From a virus, in the IMG/VR virus record IMGVR_UViG_3300003323_000915, positions 1 through 64,000 of that record: a stretch of DNA of 64,000 bases. One strand, given 5' to 3'. Position 1 is the first letter of the stretch, and every line of letters begins with the position of its first letter. This document shows, piece after piece, positions 34,303 through 41,929 of the stretch. The translations under genes were made by a program, and so were the position numbers. Below the pieces are notes generated by a model. That model was not told the DNA's origin. It searched no databases and saw only the letters and a list, made by a program, of their open reading frames with translations.

Positions 34303-34496
34303 TGGTTTGGGAGGTTAGACTCCAACATTTCAGTTAATTGCTTTTCAAATACTTTAAGCTCGCCGACAACAGCCGACATATTGCCGGTGCCAAGTCCGCG
34401 ATCGTGGACTAATTTCAATGCAGTTATAGCCGCCTGAACTTCAATAATGGCTAACAACTTTTCGTGTGCGGGTGATTTGCTTGTGATGCGATCCAT
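34299..34496 (-). CDS. Small helical protein of unknown function
   Basis: 65 residues from ATG 34496 (MDRITSKSPAHEKLLAIIEV). Starts right after CCGGGGTAAAAAT, the same leader end as the gene at 33165. Amphipathic helix VVGELKVFEKQLTEMLESNL at the C-terminus. First gene of an operon driven by the palindromic promoter region at 34548-34578. Confidence 0.6.
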   Translation of the reverse strand: MDRITSKSPAHEKLLAIIEVQAAITALKLVHDRGLGTGNMSAVVGELKVFEKQLTEMLESNLPNQ

Positions 34497-34547
34497 ATTT
34501 TTACCCCGGTTTAAAGTGTACCGGAAACCTTTCTGTGAATTGATGTT

Positions 34548-34578
34548 CAAATATACGTAGACAGTAACAAATGTTACT
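34548..34578 (-). promoter_or_regulatory. Promoter with palindromic operator
   Basis: AGTAACAAATGTTACT (34563-34578), the same 16-bp palindrome as at 33217, lies seven bases upstream of TATATTTG (34548-34555), a perfect TAnnTTTG -7 box on the minus strand. The start codon follows after about 50 bases. Confidence 0.7.
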
Positions 34579-34629
34579 AATCTAGTGTAGAAATATCTTG
34601 TAAGTAATTGACAGTGAGAGAGAAAATTT

Positions 34630-34875
34630 TTAGCGTCCGTCGAGATTTTTCAGCTCAGCGAAGTTGGAATAGTATTCAAAGTATTCCTGAAATTGATCTG
34701 TAGTAAGCTGCAACCCGGGTTGCATGGACTCAATAGCGAGGGTCAATAAAGGCATGAAATGAGCACCGCCGGTTTTGCCTTGAGCGGCTAAGCGGTTCGC
34801 GATGTGGTCGCGGACTTGAATGAGATCAGGATGGCTGTTGGTGTGATCTATGAGTTGTTGGATTATTGGGGACAT
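34630..34875 (-). CDS. Small helical protein of unknown function
   Basis: 81 residues, helical, with LIDHTNSHPDLIQVRDHIAN and QLTTDQFQEYFEYYSNFAEL. It lies just downstream of the winged-helix regulator gene and may be co-transcribed with it. No family recognised. Confidence 0.55.
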   Translation of the reverse strand: MSPIIQQLIDHTNSHPDLIQVRDHIANRLAAQGKTGGAHFMPLLTLAIESMQPGLQLTTDQFQEYFEYYSNFAELKNLDGR

Positions 34876-34884
34876 ATGATTAGG

Positions 34885-35319
34885 TTAAGCTGTGGCGCGG
34901 TATGTTGGTATTTCTGAAAGAGTAACAGCCGGTTGGATGTGACCAATACGATTTTTACTCATTGGATACTTCTCACTTACAAGCTCCAAAGCCTTTAAAT
35001 ATGACTCCAGTGCCTTAACTCCTAAATCGGAAATGCCGATTGCCGTAGAACCAGGTACCCTCAAATACTCGTAAGATCCAATAAAGCCCTTTGTCAAAAG
35101 CCCATGGCAATAACCGTGCATTTTCCTGATCTCTCTGTTATTGTTGGTGATATTCTCAAGAAATGCCTGCCGACTTACAACATTGCGCTCAATAGTGCCC
35201 AAATAATGGTTTAAACAACTCAAAAGCCAAAGTTCTTGTTTGTTGATCTTGAAGATTTTAAACACCTCGAATGAGGCCTTTTTGTAGATAAAATCGTGCT
35301 GGCAAGGATCTATCAACAT
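34885..35319 (-). CDS. Probable winged-helix DNA-binding regulator
   Basis: 144 residues. Helical N-terminal region (KINKQELWLLSCLNHYLG) and a recognition/wing-like section: CHGLLTKGFIGSYEYLRVPG then AIGISDLGVKALESYLKALE, which reads as the final helix and wing of a MarR/PadR-type winged helix. The gene is preceded by a 350-base non-coding region with a strong inverted repeat at 35463-35496, which could be its own operator. It is the best candidate in the window for binding the AGTAACA-NN-TGTTACT operators, by position only. Confidence 0.5.
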   Translation of the reverse strand: MLIDPCQHDFIYKKASFEVFKIFKINKQELWLLSCLNHYLGTIERNVVSRQAFLENITNNNREIRKMHGYCHGLLTKGFIGSYEYLRVPGSTAIGISDLGVKALESYLKALELVSEKYPMSKNRIGHIQPAVTLSEIPTYRATA

Positions 35320-35462
35320 ACGTTAGAATTCATCTTGCTTGTATTATAAGTGACATGAATTGTCGCGCCAATTCGCGCCGCCGCCCCGTACGCGTGTGTT
35401 ATTTGGAATTATTCTAAACAAAACTACTTATTTACCACCAAAATAATATTCTGTTCCAATAA

Positions 35463-35496
35463 CCATTAATTAAATGGTGAATTAATTAATCACCAT
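35463..35496. promoter_or_regulatory. Overlapping inverted repeats upstream of the regulator gene
   Basis: CCATTAATTAAATGG (35463-35477) overlaps ATGGTGA-ATTAATTAA-TCACCAT (35474-35496, 7-bp perfect arms). The pair shares the ATGG element. This lies about 145 bases before the regulator start in the otherwise gene-free stretch 35320-35671. Could be an operator or an attachment/origin element. Confidence 0.5.
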
Positions 35497-35671
35497 GCGT
35501 CAAAATTAGTTTATTCCAGCATAGAAAGCAAGAAAGCATTATGCTTTGAAAAAAAATTGAGTCAAAGTCGAGGCCTGGGGTCTTGGATTTCCGGTTTCCC
35601 ATCACTGGCCAAGCCGGGGGCTCCGCTGCCGGGTGGCGCCACTTACCATGCACACAAACTACGGGGTGGTA

Positions 35672-35926
35672 TCAAAACGGGCACCATCCCGGACCATGCG
35701 CGGCTACCCATTCCTTGATCGCCGCATCCGACTTATCGACCGGATCTTCTCGTACAATGATCCGCGGCGCCGCGGATACCTCGGCTTTTGTGAGCCATTC
35801 TTGGACTCGGTTGGAGATGGTGTTCCGGATTTTTTCTCCACCATCATGGATGACCCAATCACCGGATTTTAGCATCTCTTGGACAATCGGCAAGGCGAGT
35901 ATTTGGTGCTGTTTTTCGTTGAGCAT
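35672..35926 (-). CDS. Small protein of unknown function
   Basis: 84 residues, MLNEKQHQILALPIVQEMLK followed by GDWVIHDGGEKIRNTISNRV and an Ala/Trp-rich end (WVAAHGPGWCPF). It lies directly after the iteron-rich region, so it may be the first gene transcribed away from it. A degenerate operator lies about 30 bases upstream. Confidence 0.55.
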   Translation of the reverse strand: MLNEKQHQILALPIVQEMLKSGDWVIHDGGEKIRNTISNRVQEWLTKAEVSAAPRIIVREDPVDKSDAAIKEWVAAHGPGWCPF

Positions 35927-35955
35927 TTTGAGTGATTTTTGAGGTTAAAATTTAT

Positions 35956-35971
35956 AGTAACATTTGTCAAC
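35956..35971 (-). promoter_or_regulatory. Degenerate copy of the palindromic operator
   Basis: AGTAACATTTGTCAAC keeps the left arm of AGTAACA-NN-TGTTACT but loses most of the right arm. It lies 30 bases before the ATG at 35926 and touches the first iteron. Confidence 0.4.
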
Positions 35972-36191
35972 TGTACTAACTGTACTGGTACTGTACTGGT
36001 TACTGTACTAGTGCAGTTGCCTAGCATACTGGTATACTGTACTGCTCACTCTCCTATATGTAGGAGAGCAGTACAGTAGTACAGTTCGTTTTTGAGCTAA
36101 AAACGCGGTTTTTAGTGATTCTTCGAAATTAGCCTGATTTCGCGGTTTTGTCATTTTAGTACAGTTAGACAATTACACAGACCAGTACAGT
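35970..36191. repeat. Iteron region: nine copies of ACTGTACT
   Basis: The octamer occurs five times forward (35970, 35979, 35990, 36002, 36036) and four times inverted as AGTACAGT (36070, 36078, 36158, 36184). Between the two sets is a large inverted repeat: GTACTG(CTCA)CTCTCCTA, loop TATG, TAGGAGAG-CAGTAC (36038-36074). The region is non-coding and lies beside the primase-helicase gene. It resembles an iteron-type replication origin or a multi-site operator. Confidence 0.75.
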
Positions 36192-36220
36192 TGATTCTGG
36201 TATTTTTGGCTCCTGTTTTT

Positions 36221-36247
36221 AGGTCAATTTTTGACCTGTTTTTTTCG
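36221..36247 (+). terminator. Possible terminator
   Basis: AGGTCAA, loop TTT, TTGACCT followed on the plus strand by GTTTTTTT. The hairpin overlaps the stop of the minus-strand gene 36224-36409. The T run faces the plus strand, where no gene is seen upstream, so it may limit transcription out of the iteron region. Confidence 0.45.
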
Positions 36248-36409
36248 TCTTCCGGTACCTGGTCTTTGGTGGTTTTCTTTAACCCCAAAAACGCCTTGAG
36301 CGATGTCGGTACAATGCCATCCGCAGCGCGTGCATTTTCGCCGGACGCCGACTTTGAGTTGTTTGAACCGGTACTTTGGATGCGGGCAAGTCTTCTGTTT
36401 GTCGGTCAT
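36224..36409 (-). CDS. Small zinc-ribbon-like protein
   Basis: 61 residues with KTCPHPKYRFKQL and RRKCTRCGWHC: four Cys plus His could bind zinc. Basic C-terminus (HQRPGTGRRKKQVKN). It starts 11 bases after the primase-helicase stop, so it may be a replication accessory protein. Inference from context. Confidence 0.55.
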   Translation of the reverse strand: MTDKQKTCPHPKYRFKQLKVGVRRKCTRCGWHCTDIAQGVFGVKENHQRPGTGRRKKQVKN

Positions 36410-36420
36410 ATGAATTTGGT

Positions 36421-38364
36421 TTAAAACGGCAATCCATCTGGAGGCTCGTCTGCCTCAACAGGTGCTGGTAGATCGAATGAAAGTTGCGGGGATGGTTCCG
36501 GATACTCGCTGTATTGTTGCGGTTCGGTGAATCCATCGGCGGTGATGACCAGCTTCCATAAAGCCTTCGGGTCTTTATCGCTGCCGCTTTTAATGATCCA
36601 GCCATCTCGTCTGAATTTACGTATGAAGGTTTCGGCTTTGGTTTTACCGATTCCGAATTGGGCACGAAGCTCTTCCACAAGATCCCGGTAAACCATCGGG
36701 CCGTCGGCAAACGCTGCAACCAATAGCTGCCGGGTATTATTTTCGTTGTCCTGCTTACGCTCAGTGACAGTGCCGACCACTTCTGGTAGGCCATCCTTGT
36801 CGTGCCAAAATGAAAAAGTCTCAAATGGCTTGTCGCGCGAACTTTCGCATTTGACCTTGGTGACGTTTTCCTGGGTATCCAATTCGAGCTCTATAGTCAT
36901 CTCTGCCTTGTTTAGGAGCTCAGATCCGATGTGTCCGCGGGCGTTGCTGTCGGTTTTGTTCATGTGAAGGATGTTGATCACATGGCAATTGTATTTCAGG
37001 ATCTGGCGCTCAAGCCAAACGATGAGTTCTGTGGACTGGTCCGGGTCGTTAATGTTGGACATCAAATCGCGGATACCATCGATGATCACAAGTTTTGGCG
37101 TTATGGACCAATAGCGCAGCGTATCGGCGATGATCTGCTGGCGTTCCGAGTAGGACTTACCCCGGAGGTCGAAAACCGGTATATGGTGTCCTGTGAGCGT
37201 CCGGATGCGTTCGCGCATTAGGTATGCCCGGCGCTTGCCCTGCTCGGTGTCGAAAAGAAGGATTTCTTTTGGGTTGGTGTTGGGCCTCTTAAGGTATTCT
37301 GCGATCAGCCAGGATATAAACAGCGACTTGCGGGATTTTTTCTTACCGATGATGAGTGAGTGGTTCCCATGGGTTGCGATCGGGACGCCCTGAATGTATA
37401 AAAGCGGTATTTCAGCCGGTGGCTCCTGGTCGATCATCACATCGTCCCACATTTCCTTAATCGCCAGCGGAAGCCGGGTTGGTAGTTCCCGGATGTACTG
37501 AATCGTCACCTCTTTGATGATATCCGCCAAGTCAAGTCCGTCATTTCTGGATGGATCAAGATCAATCACCCGGGAATCGGCGATGGTCTGCAACTTTTCG
37601 TTTGCCGACGCTGCTCCTTCGCGGCCTTTTGGATTTCGGACTGATCCATCGGGCATCAGATCTCCATTGTCGCAGTCGTAGCATACCCAGATCGTGCGAT
37701 TTTTTAAAACCGGCAGCTTCTCGTCGGTAAGACCCTTGGATCCGCCGGTGGCGACGTAGATAAATTCCTGAAGGTAATCTGAAAATTTCCGAGTGAGCAT
37801 GGCTGCCGTCTTTTCAGATTCGACCAGGATCACTGTGGCTTTGGGGTATTTTGTTAGGTGGTATTCGTAGAACATGGATGGGTAATACCCGGAGTCGCGC
37901 TGGAAAAGGTGCATCGGCGGGTTTTGGTGGTCCCGCTTCATAGCACCATCTGCAAAATTGTACAGCATTTTCTTGGCACCCGTCAGGCGGCCATCGTGGT
38001 CGCGGAAATAAAAGGTAACTGTGTGTTGCCCGGTGATCTTTTTTGGATCGGCTGGTACCGGGTCAATCGTTGTGTCCTGGAATATCCAGTTCCAATTTGG
38101 CTCCTCCAAAAATTTCTGCTTCACGCGCGGCGGTGGTTCGATGGCTTTGATTTGATGGGTTCCGTTCATGGCCGCGCCATTCAGGTGGCCCTTCCATCCG
38201 CAATTATTGCAAAGCCATACACCTTTGTCGATGTTTACCGACAGGCATTTACCTTTTTTGTTGTGAGCCTTTCGCTCCGATGAGCATTCCGGACATAAGG
38301 TGTAAACCTGTCCCGTTGTTCGGCCAGGCGGAATGGAGATGTTATAGTCGGAAAAATCAGACAT
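36421..38364 (-). CDS. Primase-helicase fusion (zinc finger, TOPRIM, RecA-like ATPase)
   Basis: 647 residues. Zinc finger C24-x2-C27 and C52-x2-C55; TOPRIM domain with VILVESEKTAAML (E182) and WVCYDCDNGD (D230, D232); RecA-like ATPase with a variant P-loop GKKKSRKS (340-347) and KLVIIDGIRD (D429); C-terminal winged-helix region (MVYRDLVEELRAQF, KFRRDGWIIK). This is the plan of phage replicative primase-helicases of the DnaG/RepA type. It would prime and unwind DNA at the phage origin; the neighbouring iteron region fits. The P-loop lacks the usual GxGKS spacing, but keeps K-S. Confidence 0.8.
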   Translation of the reverse strand: MSDFSDYNISIPPGRTTGQVYTLCPECSSERKAHNKKGKCLSVNIDKGVWLCNNCGWKGHLNGAAMNGTHQIKAIEPPPRVKQKFLEEPNWNWIFQDTTIDPVPADPKKITGQHTVTFYFRDHDGRLTGAKKMLYNFADGAMKRDHQNPPMHLFQRDSGYYPSMFYEYHLTKYPKATVILVESEKTAAMLTRKFSDYLQEFIYVATGGSKGLTDEKLPVLKNRTIWVCYDCDNGDLMPDGSVRNPKGREGAASANEKLQTIADSRVIDLDPSRNDGLDLADIIKEVTIQYIRELPTRLPLAIKEMWDDVMIDQEPPAEIPLLYIQGVPIATHGNHSLIIGKKKSRKSLFISWLIAEYLKRPNTNPKEILLFDTEQGKRRAYLMRERIRTLTGHHIPVFDLRGKSYSERQQIIADTLRYWSITPKLVIIDGIRDLMSNINDPDQSTELIVWLERQILKYNCHVINILHMNKTDSNARGHIGSELLNKAEMTIELELDTQENVTKVKCESSRDKPFETFSFWHDKDGLPEVVGTVTERKQDNENNTRQLLVAAFADGPMVYRDLVEELRAQFGIGKTKAETFIRKFRRDGWIIKSGSDKDPKALWKLVITADGFTEPQQYSEYPEPSPQLSFDLPAPVEADEPPDGLPF

Positions 38365-38384
38365 TGCACACGTTGATTAAGAAA

Positions 38385-38567
38385 TTAGCCTTCCTTTTTA
38401 CTTCTGATCAGATCGATAACAGCTTCTTCAACAGAAAAGTCTTGATCTTTGGTGACGGCCAATTTTCGACGGTGCTTCCGGATAATAGTCATGACATCTT
38501 CCGGAAAATTGTAACGGACGTGTGTAGTTTCCCGCTTTACATTGGGATCGTTTGGTCTTCGTGACAT
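38385..38567 (-). CDS. Small basic protein, possible DNA-binding
   Basis: 60 residues. TTHVRYNFPEDVMTIIRKHR followed by VEEAVIDLIRSKKEG looks like a short strand plus two helices, compatible with a ribbon-helix-helix protein, although the match is weak. It starts the operon that includes the primase. Confidence 0.5.
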   Translation of the reverse strand: MSRRPNDPNVKRETTHVRYNFPEDVMTIIRKHRRKLAVTKDQDFSVEEAVIDLIRSKKEG

Positions 38568-38642
38568 GTTAAGTGATTATTATTGATGTGTTACTCAAAC
38601 GTATGGCATATTTATTTCTTACACAACCGTTACCGGAGAAAT

Positions 38643-38682
38643 ATTTCCACATGTTGAAGAGATTGTTCCACACTGATCCACA
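38643..38682. other. Cluster of three DnaA-box-like sequences
   Basis: ATTTCCACA (38643-38651), TGTTCCACA (38664-38672) and TGATCCACA (38674-38682) each match 7 of 9 bases of the DnaA box TTATCCACA. They lie in the 183-base divergent gap between the primase operon and the membrane gene at 38751. May mark host DnaA binding. Confidence 0.4.
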
Positions 38683-38750
38683 ACTTAAGTTAAGTATCAG
38701 TGACTTATATCGATTGAGTTCAAGGCACGCTTATTGAGTGCGGCGGAAGG

Positions 38751-38936
38751 ATGAGCATTCTCACGATCTTAATCGTTCTTGTTGTTGCTGGCGTAGTTCT
38801 ATGGGCCATCAATTCCTACATTCCGATGGACGCCAACATTAAAAAATTACTAAACGTAGTGGCGATCATTCTTTTGGTAGTCTGGCTCCTGAAAGCCTTC
38901 GGTGTTTTCGGGTATTTATCGGCGACCCGGGTTTAA
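38751..38936 (+). CDS. Small two-span membrane protein (Thivi_2564 type)
   Basis: 61 residues: TILIVLVVAGVVLWAINSYI then PMDANIKKLLNVVAIILLVV. This matches the small Thivi_2564 family of bacterial and phage membrane proteins of unknown function. The only plus-strand gene between 24558 and 41912, so it must have its own promoter in 38568-38750. Confidence 0.75.
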   Translation: MSILTILIVLVVAGVVLWAINSYIPMDANIKKLLNVVAIILLVVWLLKAFGVFGYLSATRV

Positions 38937-38939
38937 AAA

Positions 38940-38970
38940 GGCCCATTGCTTCCGCTTTCAACAATGGGCC
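38940..38970 (-). terminator. Terminator of the 39129-41912 operon
   Basis: GGCCCATTG and CAATGGGCC form a perfect 9-bp stem. On the minus strand the hairpin is followed by TTTTTAAA. The 158-base stretch 38971-39128 between it and the last gene shows no convincing gene. Confidence 0.7.
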
Positions 38971-39128
38971 GATGTAGCATTGCCTGTAATCATCGTGTAA
39001 CCCTTACATGCATCAAATTCAAATCCATTGGACTTATCCCGTTTCCGGGGCCTCCGGCAGAAAGTCAATAAGCCGTTTTGAAGGGCGAAGTACGGCCATG
39101 CAAACACATACACTATACAGGCTTTCGT

Positions 39129-39446
39129 CTATCTGGGTGTGTATGACTTAGAAATTTTTCTCAAAGCATTTTTCACATTGAGAGCCTGCACATAAATGCA
39201 GTTCTGATTTACAACGAGTTCAAAATTTTGGAGGCGATCATAATTTCCCGATCCGTCACCGGTGATATTTACAGTAACAGGTTTGAACTTAGCCGGCAAA
39301 ATTTCTTTAGTGACTTCGTTGTATTCGAACAGCGTGAGCCCGCGAATTTTGCGCTCCTTTTTCAAAAGGGTCAACTGCTTCTTTTGCTCAGCCTCGGCGG
39401 TGATGACAATCTCGTTGTCTTGAAATTCTTTTGTTGTTTCTTTCAT
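39129..39446 (-). CDS. Protein of unknown function
   Basis: 105 residues. Lys/Glu-rich first half (AEQKKQLTLLKKERKIRG) and a beta-rich second half (FKPVTVNITGDGSGNYD, FELVVNQNCIYVQAL). The last gene of the minus-strand operon; the start overlaps the upstream stop. Confidence 0.6.
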   Translation of the reverse strand: MKETTKEFQDNEIVITAEAEQKKQLTLLKKERKIRGLTLFEYNEVTKEILPAKFKPVTVNITGDGSGNYDRLQNFELVVNQNCIYVQALNVKNALRKISKSYTPR

Positions 39447-39850
39447 GATTTCAAAAAATCAGAATTGTTCCAAATATTTCCAACCACTTCCCATGAAAGC
39501 CAATTTCTATTTTGAGTTTCTTGAATGGGATGTTTTCTATCAACGCTAAGTCCAACAAATTGACCTCCTATGAATTTAATGATTACAAATACATCTTCAT
39601 CGATAGGCTTCAGTATATCGTCTTCGTAAATATCGCGACCATTTTTATCCGGAAGGCCGATATACTGCATGATTTCAACATCAGACGCTACGACTTTCAT
39701 GAATCCACCATTACCAAAAGATAATTCATAAAATTTATGTTTTGGATCTCCTCCGCTCCATCCTTCACCGTACTTTAAAATTCCATTCAGGAAATACATC
39801 CGATGTAATCCTTCACGCTTATCCCACGCCCGAAATTTTATCTCTTTCAT
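39443..39850 (-). CDS. YopX-family protein
   Basis: 135 residues from ATG 39850. MKEIKFRAWDKREGLHRMY, FMKVVASDVEIMQYIGLPDK, GRDIYEDDILKP and NWLSWEVVGNIWNN follow the YopX domain (PF09643) order: KFRAWD, MQYTGLKDKNGKxIYEGDI, VIGNIYE. Common in phages of Firmicutes and Bacteroidota; function unknown, possibly DNA-related. Confidence 0.85.
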   Translation of the reverse strand: MKEIKFRAWDKREGLHRMYFLNGILKYGEGWSGGDPKHKFYELSFGNGGFMKVVASDVEIMQYIGLPDKNGRDIYEDDILKPIDEDVFVIIKFIGGQFVGLSVDRKHPIQETQNRNWLSWEVVGNIWNNSDFLKS

Positions 39851-40131
39851 AACTCTCCATTTACAGCTGCACACAATAAAACGATGGTCTGCCGAAGAGT
39901 GTTGAAATTTTTAGCATCTGATAGATCAGATAAAAAATCATTTGACCTAAGAGATGCCCAATAACCTTTAAACTCATTCACCGGGAATAAATCACTGAAG
40001 GTTTCGTAACCTGGGTTTGGCTTCCAGTAAAGCCAGACAGAACAAAAATTAAAACAAAGCCCAGACTTCGGCATGAAACCTTCCTTCATGCATTCCAGGT
40101 AAAACGCCAAAAAAACTTTTTTCTTCGCCAT
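39847..40131 (-). CDS. Small aromatic-rich protein
   Basis: 94 residues with KKKVFLAFYLECMKEGFMPK and VWLYWKPNPGYETF. It overlaps the YopX gene by four bases. Unknown function. Confidence 0.55.
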   Translation of the reverse strand: MAKKKVFLAFYLECMKEGFMPKSGLCFNFCSVWLYWKPNPGYETFSDLFPVNEFKGYWASLRSNDFLSDLSDAKNFNTLRQTIVLLCAAVNGEL

Positions 40132-40415
40132 ACGGTTTGTGTTTTAGTATTCGACTGAATTATACTTGCTGATAGCCATACTTTTGCAATTCGTGATGTA
40201 ATCTCATCGAGCCTTTCAGGCGAAGTAAACTCCGATCCATTACAGTACACCGACGTATAAGTAATTCCGTCTTCAACAAACTCACTCAATGCGTTGATGT
40301 TGTAGAACAAGTAATCTCGCTCTATGCAATCTTTCAAGCTGTATTGAAGCCCCATATCACTTTGAGTCCGAGTCTCATCAGTCCATGTTTTGATCATAAT
40401 TGTTATTGGTTGCAT
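40086..40415 (-). CDS. Protein of unknown function
   Basis: 109 residues; ATG 40397 (MIKTWTDETRTQSD) is an alternative start. Body with VYCNGSEFTSPERLDEITSR. The last 46 bases overlap the next gene in another frame, and the end is Arg/Trp/Phe-rich, so the C-terminus may not be conserved. Confidence 0.5.
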   Translation of the reverse strand: MQPITIMIKTWTDETRTQSDMGLQYSLKDCIERDYLFYNINALSEFVEDGITYTSVYCNGSEFTSPERLDEITSRIAKVWLSASIIQSNTKTQTVWRRKKFFWRFTWNA

Positions 40416-40417
40416 AT

Positions 40418-41035
40418 TTAAAAAGGTAAGTCCGGATCTTCAAAATAAATAACACTCGGCTTTGTAACAACGACAGTTTCCCAGGTGAATATAGTTTTTA
40501 TTCTCCTTTTAAAACGTAACCATCTCCATCTGAATCTTTGGTAAAGGTCACTCTTAATGTTATTAAAATAATCTATACACTGAGGCTTGTCATATATACA
40601 GTAAAGCATCAAAAGAGCAAACCATCCAATCGGTGATTCTTCATGCTCGATATATCCATTAATTAGCGGTAAGCCTTTTGAAATTTCCGGCCATGGGTTA
40701 TTTACTTTATTTAACCGCCGCAACGGACGATGAAATACGTATCGACCAAATCTTATCCGAGAAAGACAAACCCATATAGGGAGGCGATACCATCCACCGA
40801 AGCAATGCCAACAAGTATCCCAATCGTAAGCCTTGTAAGGATATGTATTGCTGTATCGAGCATGAAGACCAGAACCGCCACAAGATCTACATTTTTTACC
40901 ATCAATCTTTTGCAGATCATAACCGACACACTCTCCGTATCGGGATAAAACTTTATCCTTGATGGAATAAAATGCATGCGCCTTAGTGGACCGATTAGCA
41001 TGATGCAAAAGCCAAGAAAGAATAATTTTTTTCAT
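40418..41035 (-). CDS. Protein with a DnaJ-type zinc-finger repeat
   Basis: 205 residues. KKCRSCGGSGLHARY and DTCWHCFGGWY form two CxxC(x)G pairs as in the DnaJ central zinc finger. The rest is Arg/Trp-rich (YQRFRWRWLRFKRRIK). Probably a metal-binding phage protein of unknown role. Overlaps the upstream gene by four bases. Confidence 0.6.
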   Translation of the reverse strand: MKKIILSWLLHHANRSTKAHAFYSIKDKVLSRYGECVGYDLQKIDGKKCRSCGGSGLHARYSNTYPYKAYDWDTCWHCFGGWYRLPIWVCLSRIRFGRYVFHRPLRRLNKVNNPWPEISKGLPLINGYIEHEESPIGWFALLMLYCIYDKPQCIDYFNNIKSDLYQRFRWRWLRFKRRIKTIFTWETVVVTKPSVIYFEDPDLPF

Positions 41036-41271
41036 TTTGAAAAATCATTATTCCCAACAATCTCGTTATACACACTCATGCAACCTTGTCGGTAACCCCA
41101 AGTATATATTCCATTGTACAAATCACAATAATTTTTTGCCATTCGCTTAGTCCAGAAAATCCCAGCCTTTTCACCGTTAAGCGTTTCGATATACCAAAAC
41201 AGTATTCCTTTTTTAAGGATGTACTTCATCGGCTCATGCTTGATGATGTAGTCGAGTCGTTGTTGGTTCAT
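41032..41271 (-). CDS. Small protein of unknown function
   Basis: 79 residues: YIIKHEPMKYILKKGILFWY, then KAGIFWTKRMAKNYCDLYNG. Aromatic and basic. ATGA-type overlaps on both sides. Confidence 0.55.
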   Translation of the reverse strand: MNQQRLDYIIKHEPMKYILKKGILFWYIETLNGEKAGIFWTKRMAKNYCDLYNGIYTWGYRQGCMSVYNEIVGNNDFSK

Positions 41272-41453
41272 ACATTCTCAATTTTAAGTTCATGCGGCAT
41301 CAACTCATGGATTTTACCATCTTCATCTTTAATCTCAAACCGAGCCCCAAGTGAATTGTCGGCTCCTCGCTTGTATCTCACATTGACGATCACGCCGATT
41401 ACCTGTGTTGATTTAATGGTGGCTGTTTTGCCTTTGTAGTTTTCGAAGTTCAT
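41268..41453 (-). CDS. Small beta-rich protein
   Basis: 61 residues from ATG 41453 (MNFENYKGKTATIKSTQVIG). Strands VIGVIVNVRYKRG and GARFEIKDEDGKIHELMPHE suggest a small SH3/OB-like barrel. The longer in-frame extension overlaps the neighbouring gene and is unlikely. Confidence 0.6.
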   Translation of the reverse strand: MNFENYKGKTATIKSTQVIGVIVNVRYKRGADNSLGARFEIKDEDGKIHELMPHELKIENV

Positions 41454-41454
41454 A

Positions 41455-41676
41455 TTATTTTTCGTCGAAGGTGAAACAAACAGTTTGACGTTCGTGATTA
41501 TTGAAAACAAATTTTTGGTTCGGCAGCACATGCATGATGTATCCAGATGTAAATTCAACTGGTTCGTCATGGTCATCCACATCAACAACAATATTGTCGC
41601 TGAATTTAAATAGCACCTTCACTGGGATGTTAACGATGGCTATTTCGTTATGAATCGGAGGTCCAACTTTTTTCAT
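41455..41676 (-). CDS. Small beta-rich protein
   Basis: 73 residues, strands VNIPVKVLFKFSDNIVVDVD and SGYIMHVLPNQKFVFNNHER. Acidic DVDDHDEPVE loop. One base gap to the next gene. Unknown function. Confidence 0.55.
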   Translation of the reverse strand: MKKVGPPIHNEIAIVNIPVKVLFKFSDNIVVDVDDHDEPVEFTSGYIMHVLPNQKFVFNNHERQTVCFTFDEK

Positions 41677-41678
41677 AA

Positions 41679-41912
41679 TTAATTATAAAAAGCCATTTCC
41701 ATCACCAGATATTTACTGGATTGATTTTTATTCTTCTCTATCCATGCCTCACAAGCTTGGAAAGCCAAGATGAGCTCAGAGTCATCGACCGGATCAAATG
41801 GTGCGGAGTACAGGATATTCCAACATGGCTTCGTTGCGGCCTTCGGCGGAAAAACTGACAATAAAATATCAGATTCTTTCTCATACTCCACTACACAATA
41901 TTTCCACTCCAT
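41679..41912 (-). CDS. Small protein of unknown function
   Basis: 77 residues with YCVVEYEKESDILLSVFPPK and LILAFQACEAWIEKNK. First gene of this minus-strand operon; the divergent gap to the plus-strand gene at 41961 is 48 bases and holds a degenerate operator. Confidence 0.55.
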   Translation of the reverse strand: MEWKYCVVEYEKESDILLSVFPPKAATKPCWNILYSAPFDPVDDSELILAFQACEAWIEKNKNQSSKYLVMEMAFYN

Positions 41913-41929
41913 ATTCGCAATTTTAAAAC

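Noticed and set aside
35583-35942. Plus-strand open frame opposite gene 35672-35926
   Set aside because: Composition is irregular and it is antisense to a gene that fits the operon.
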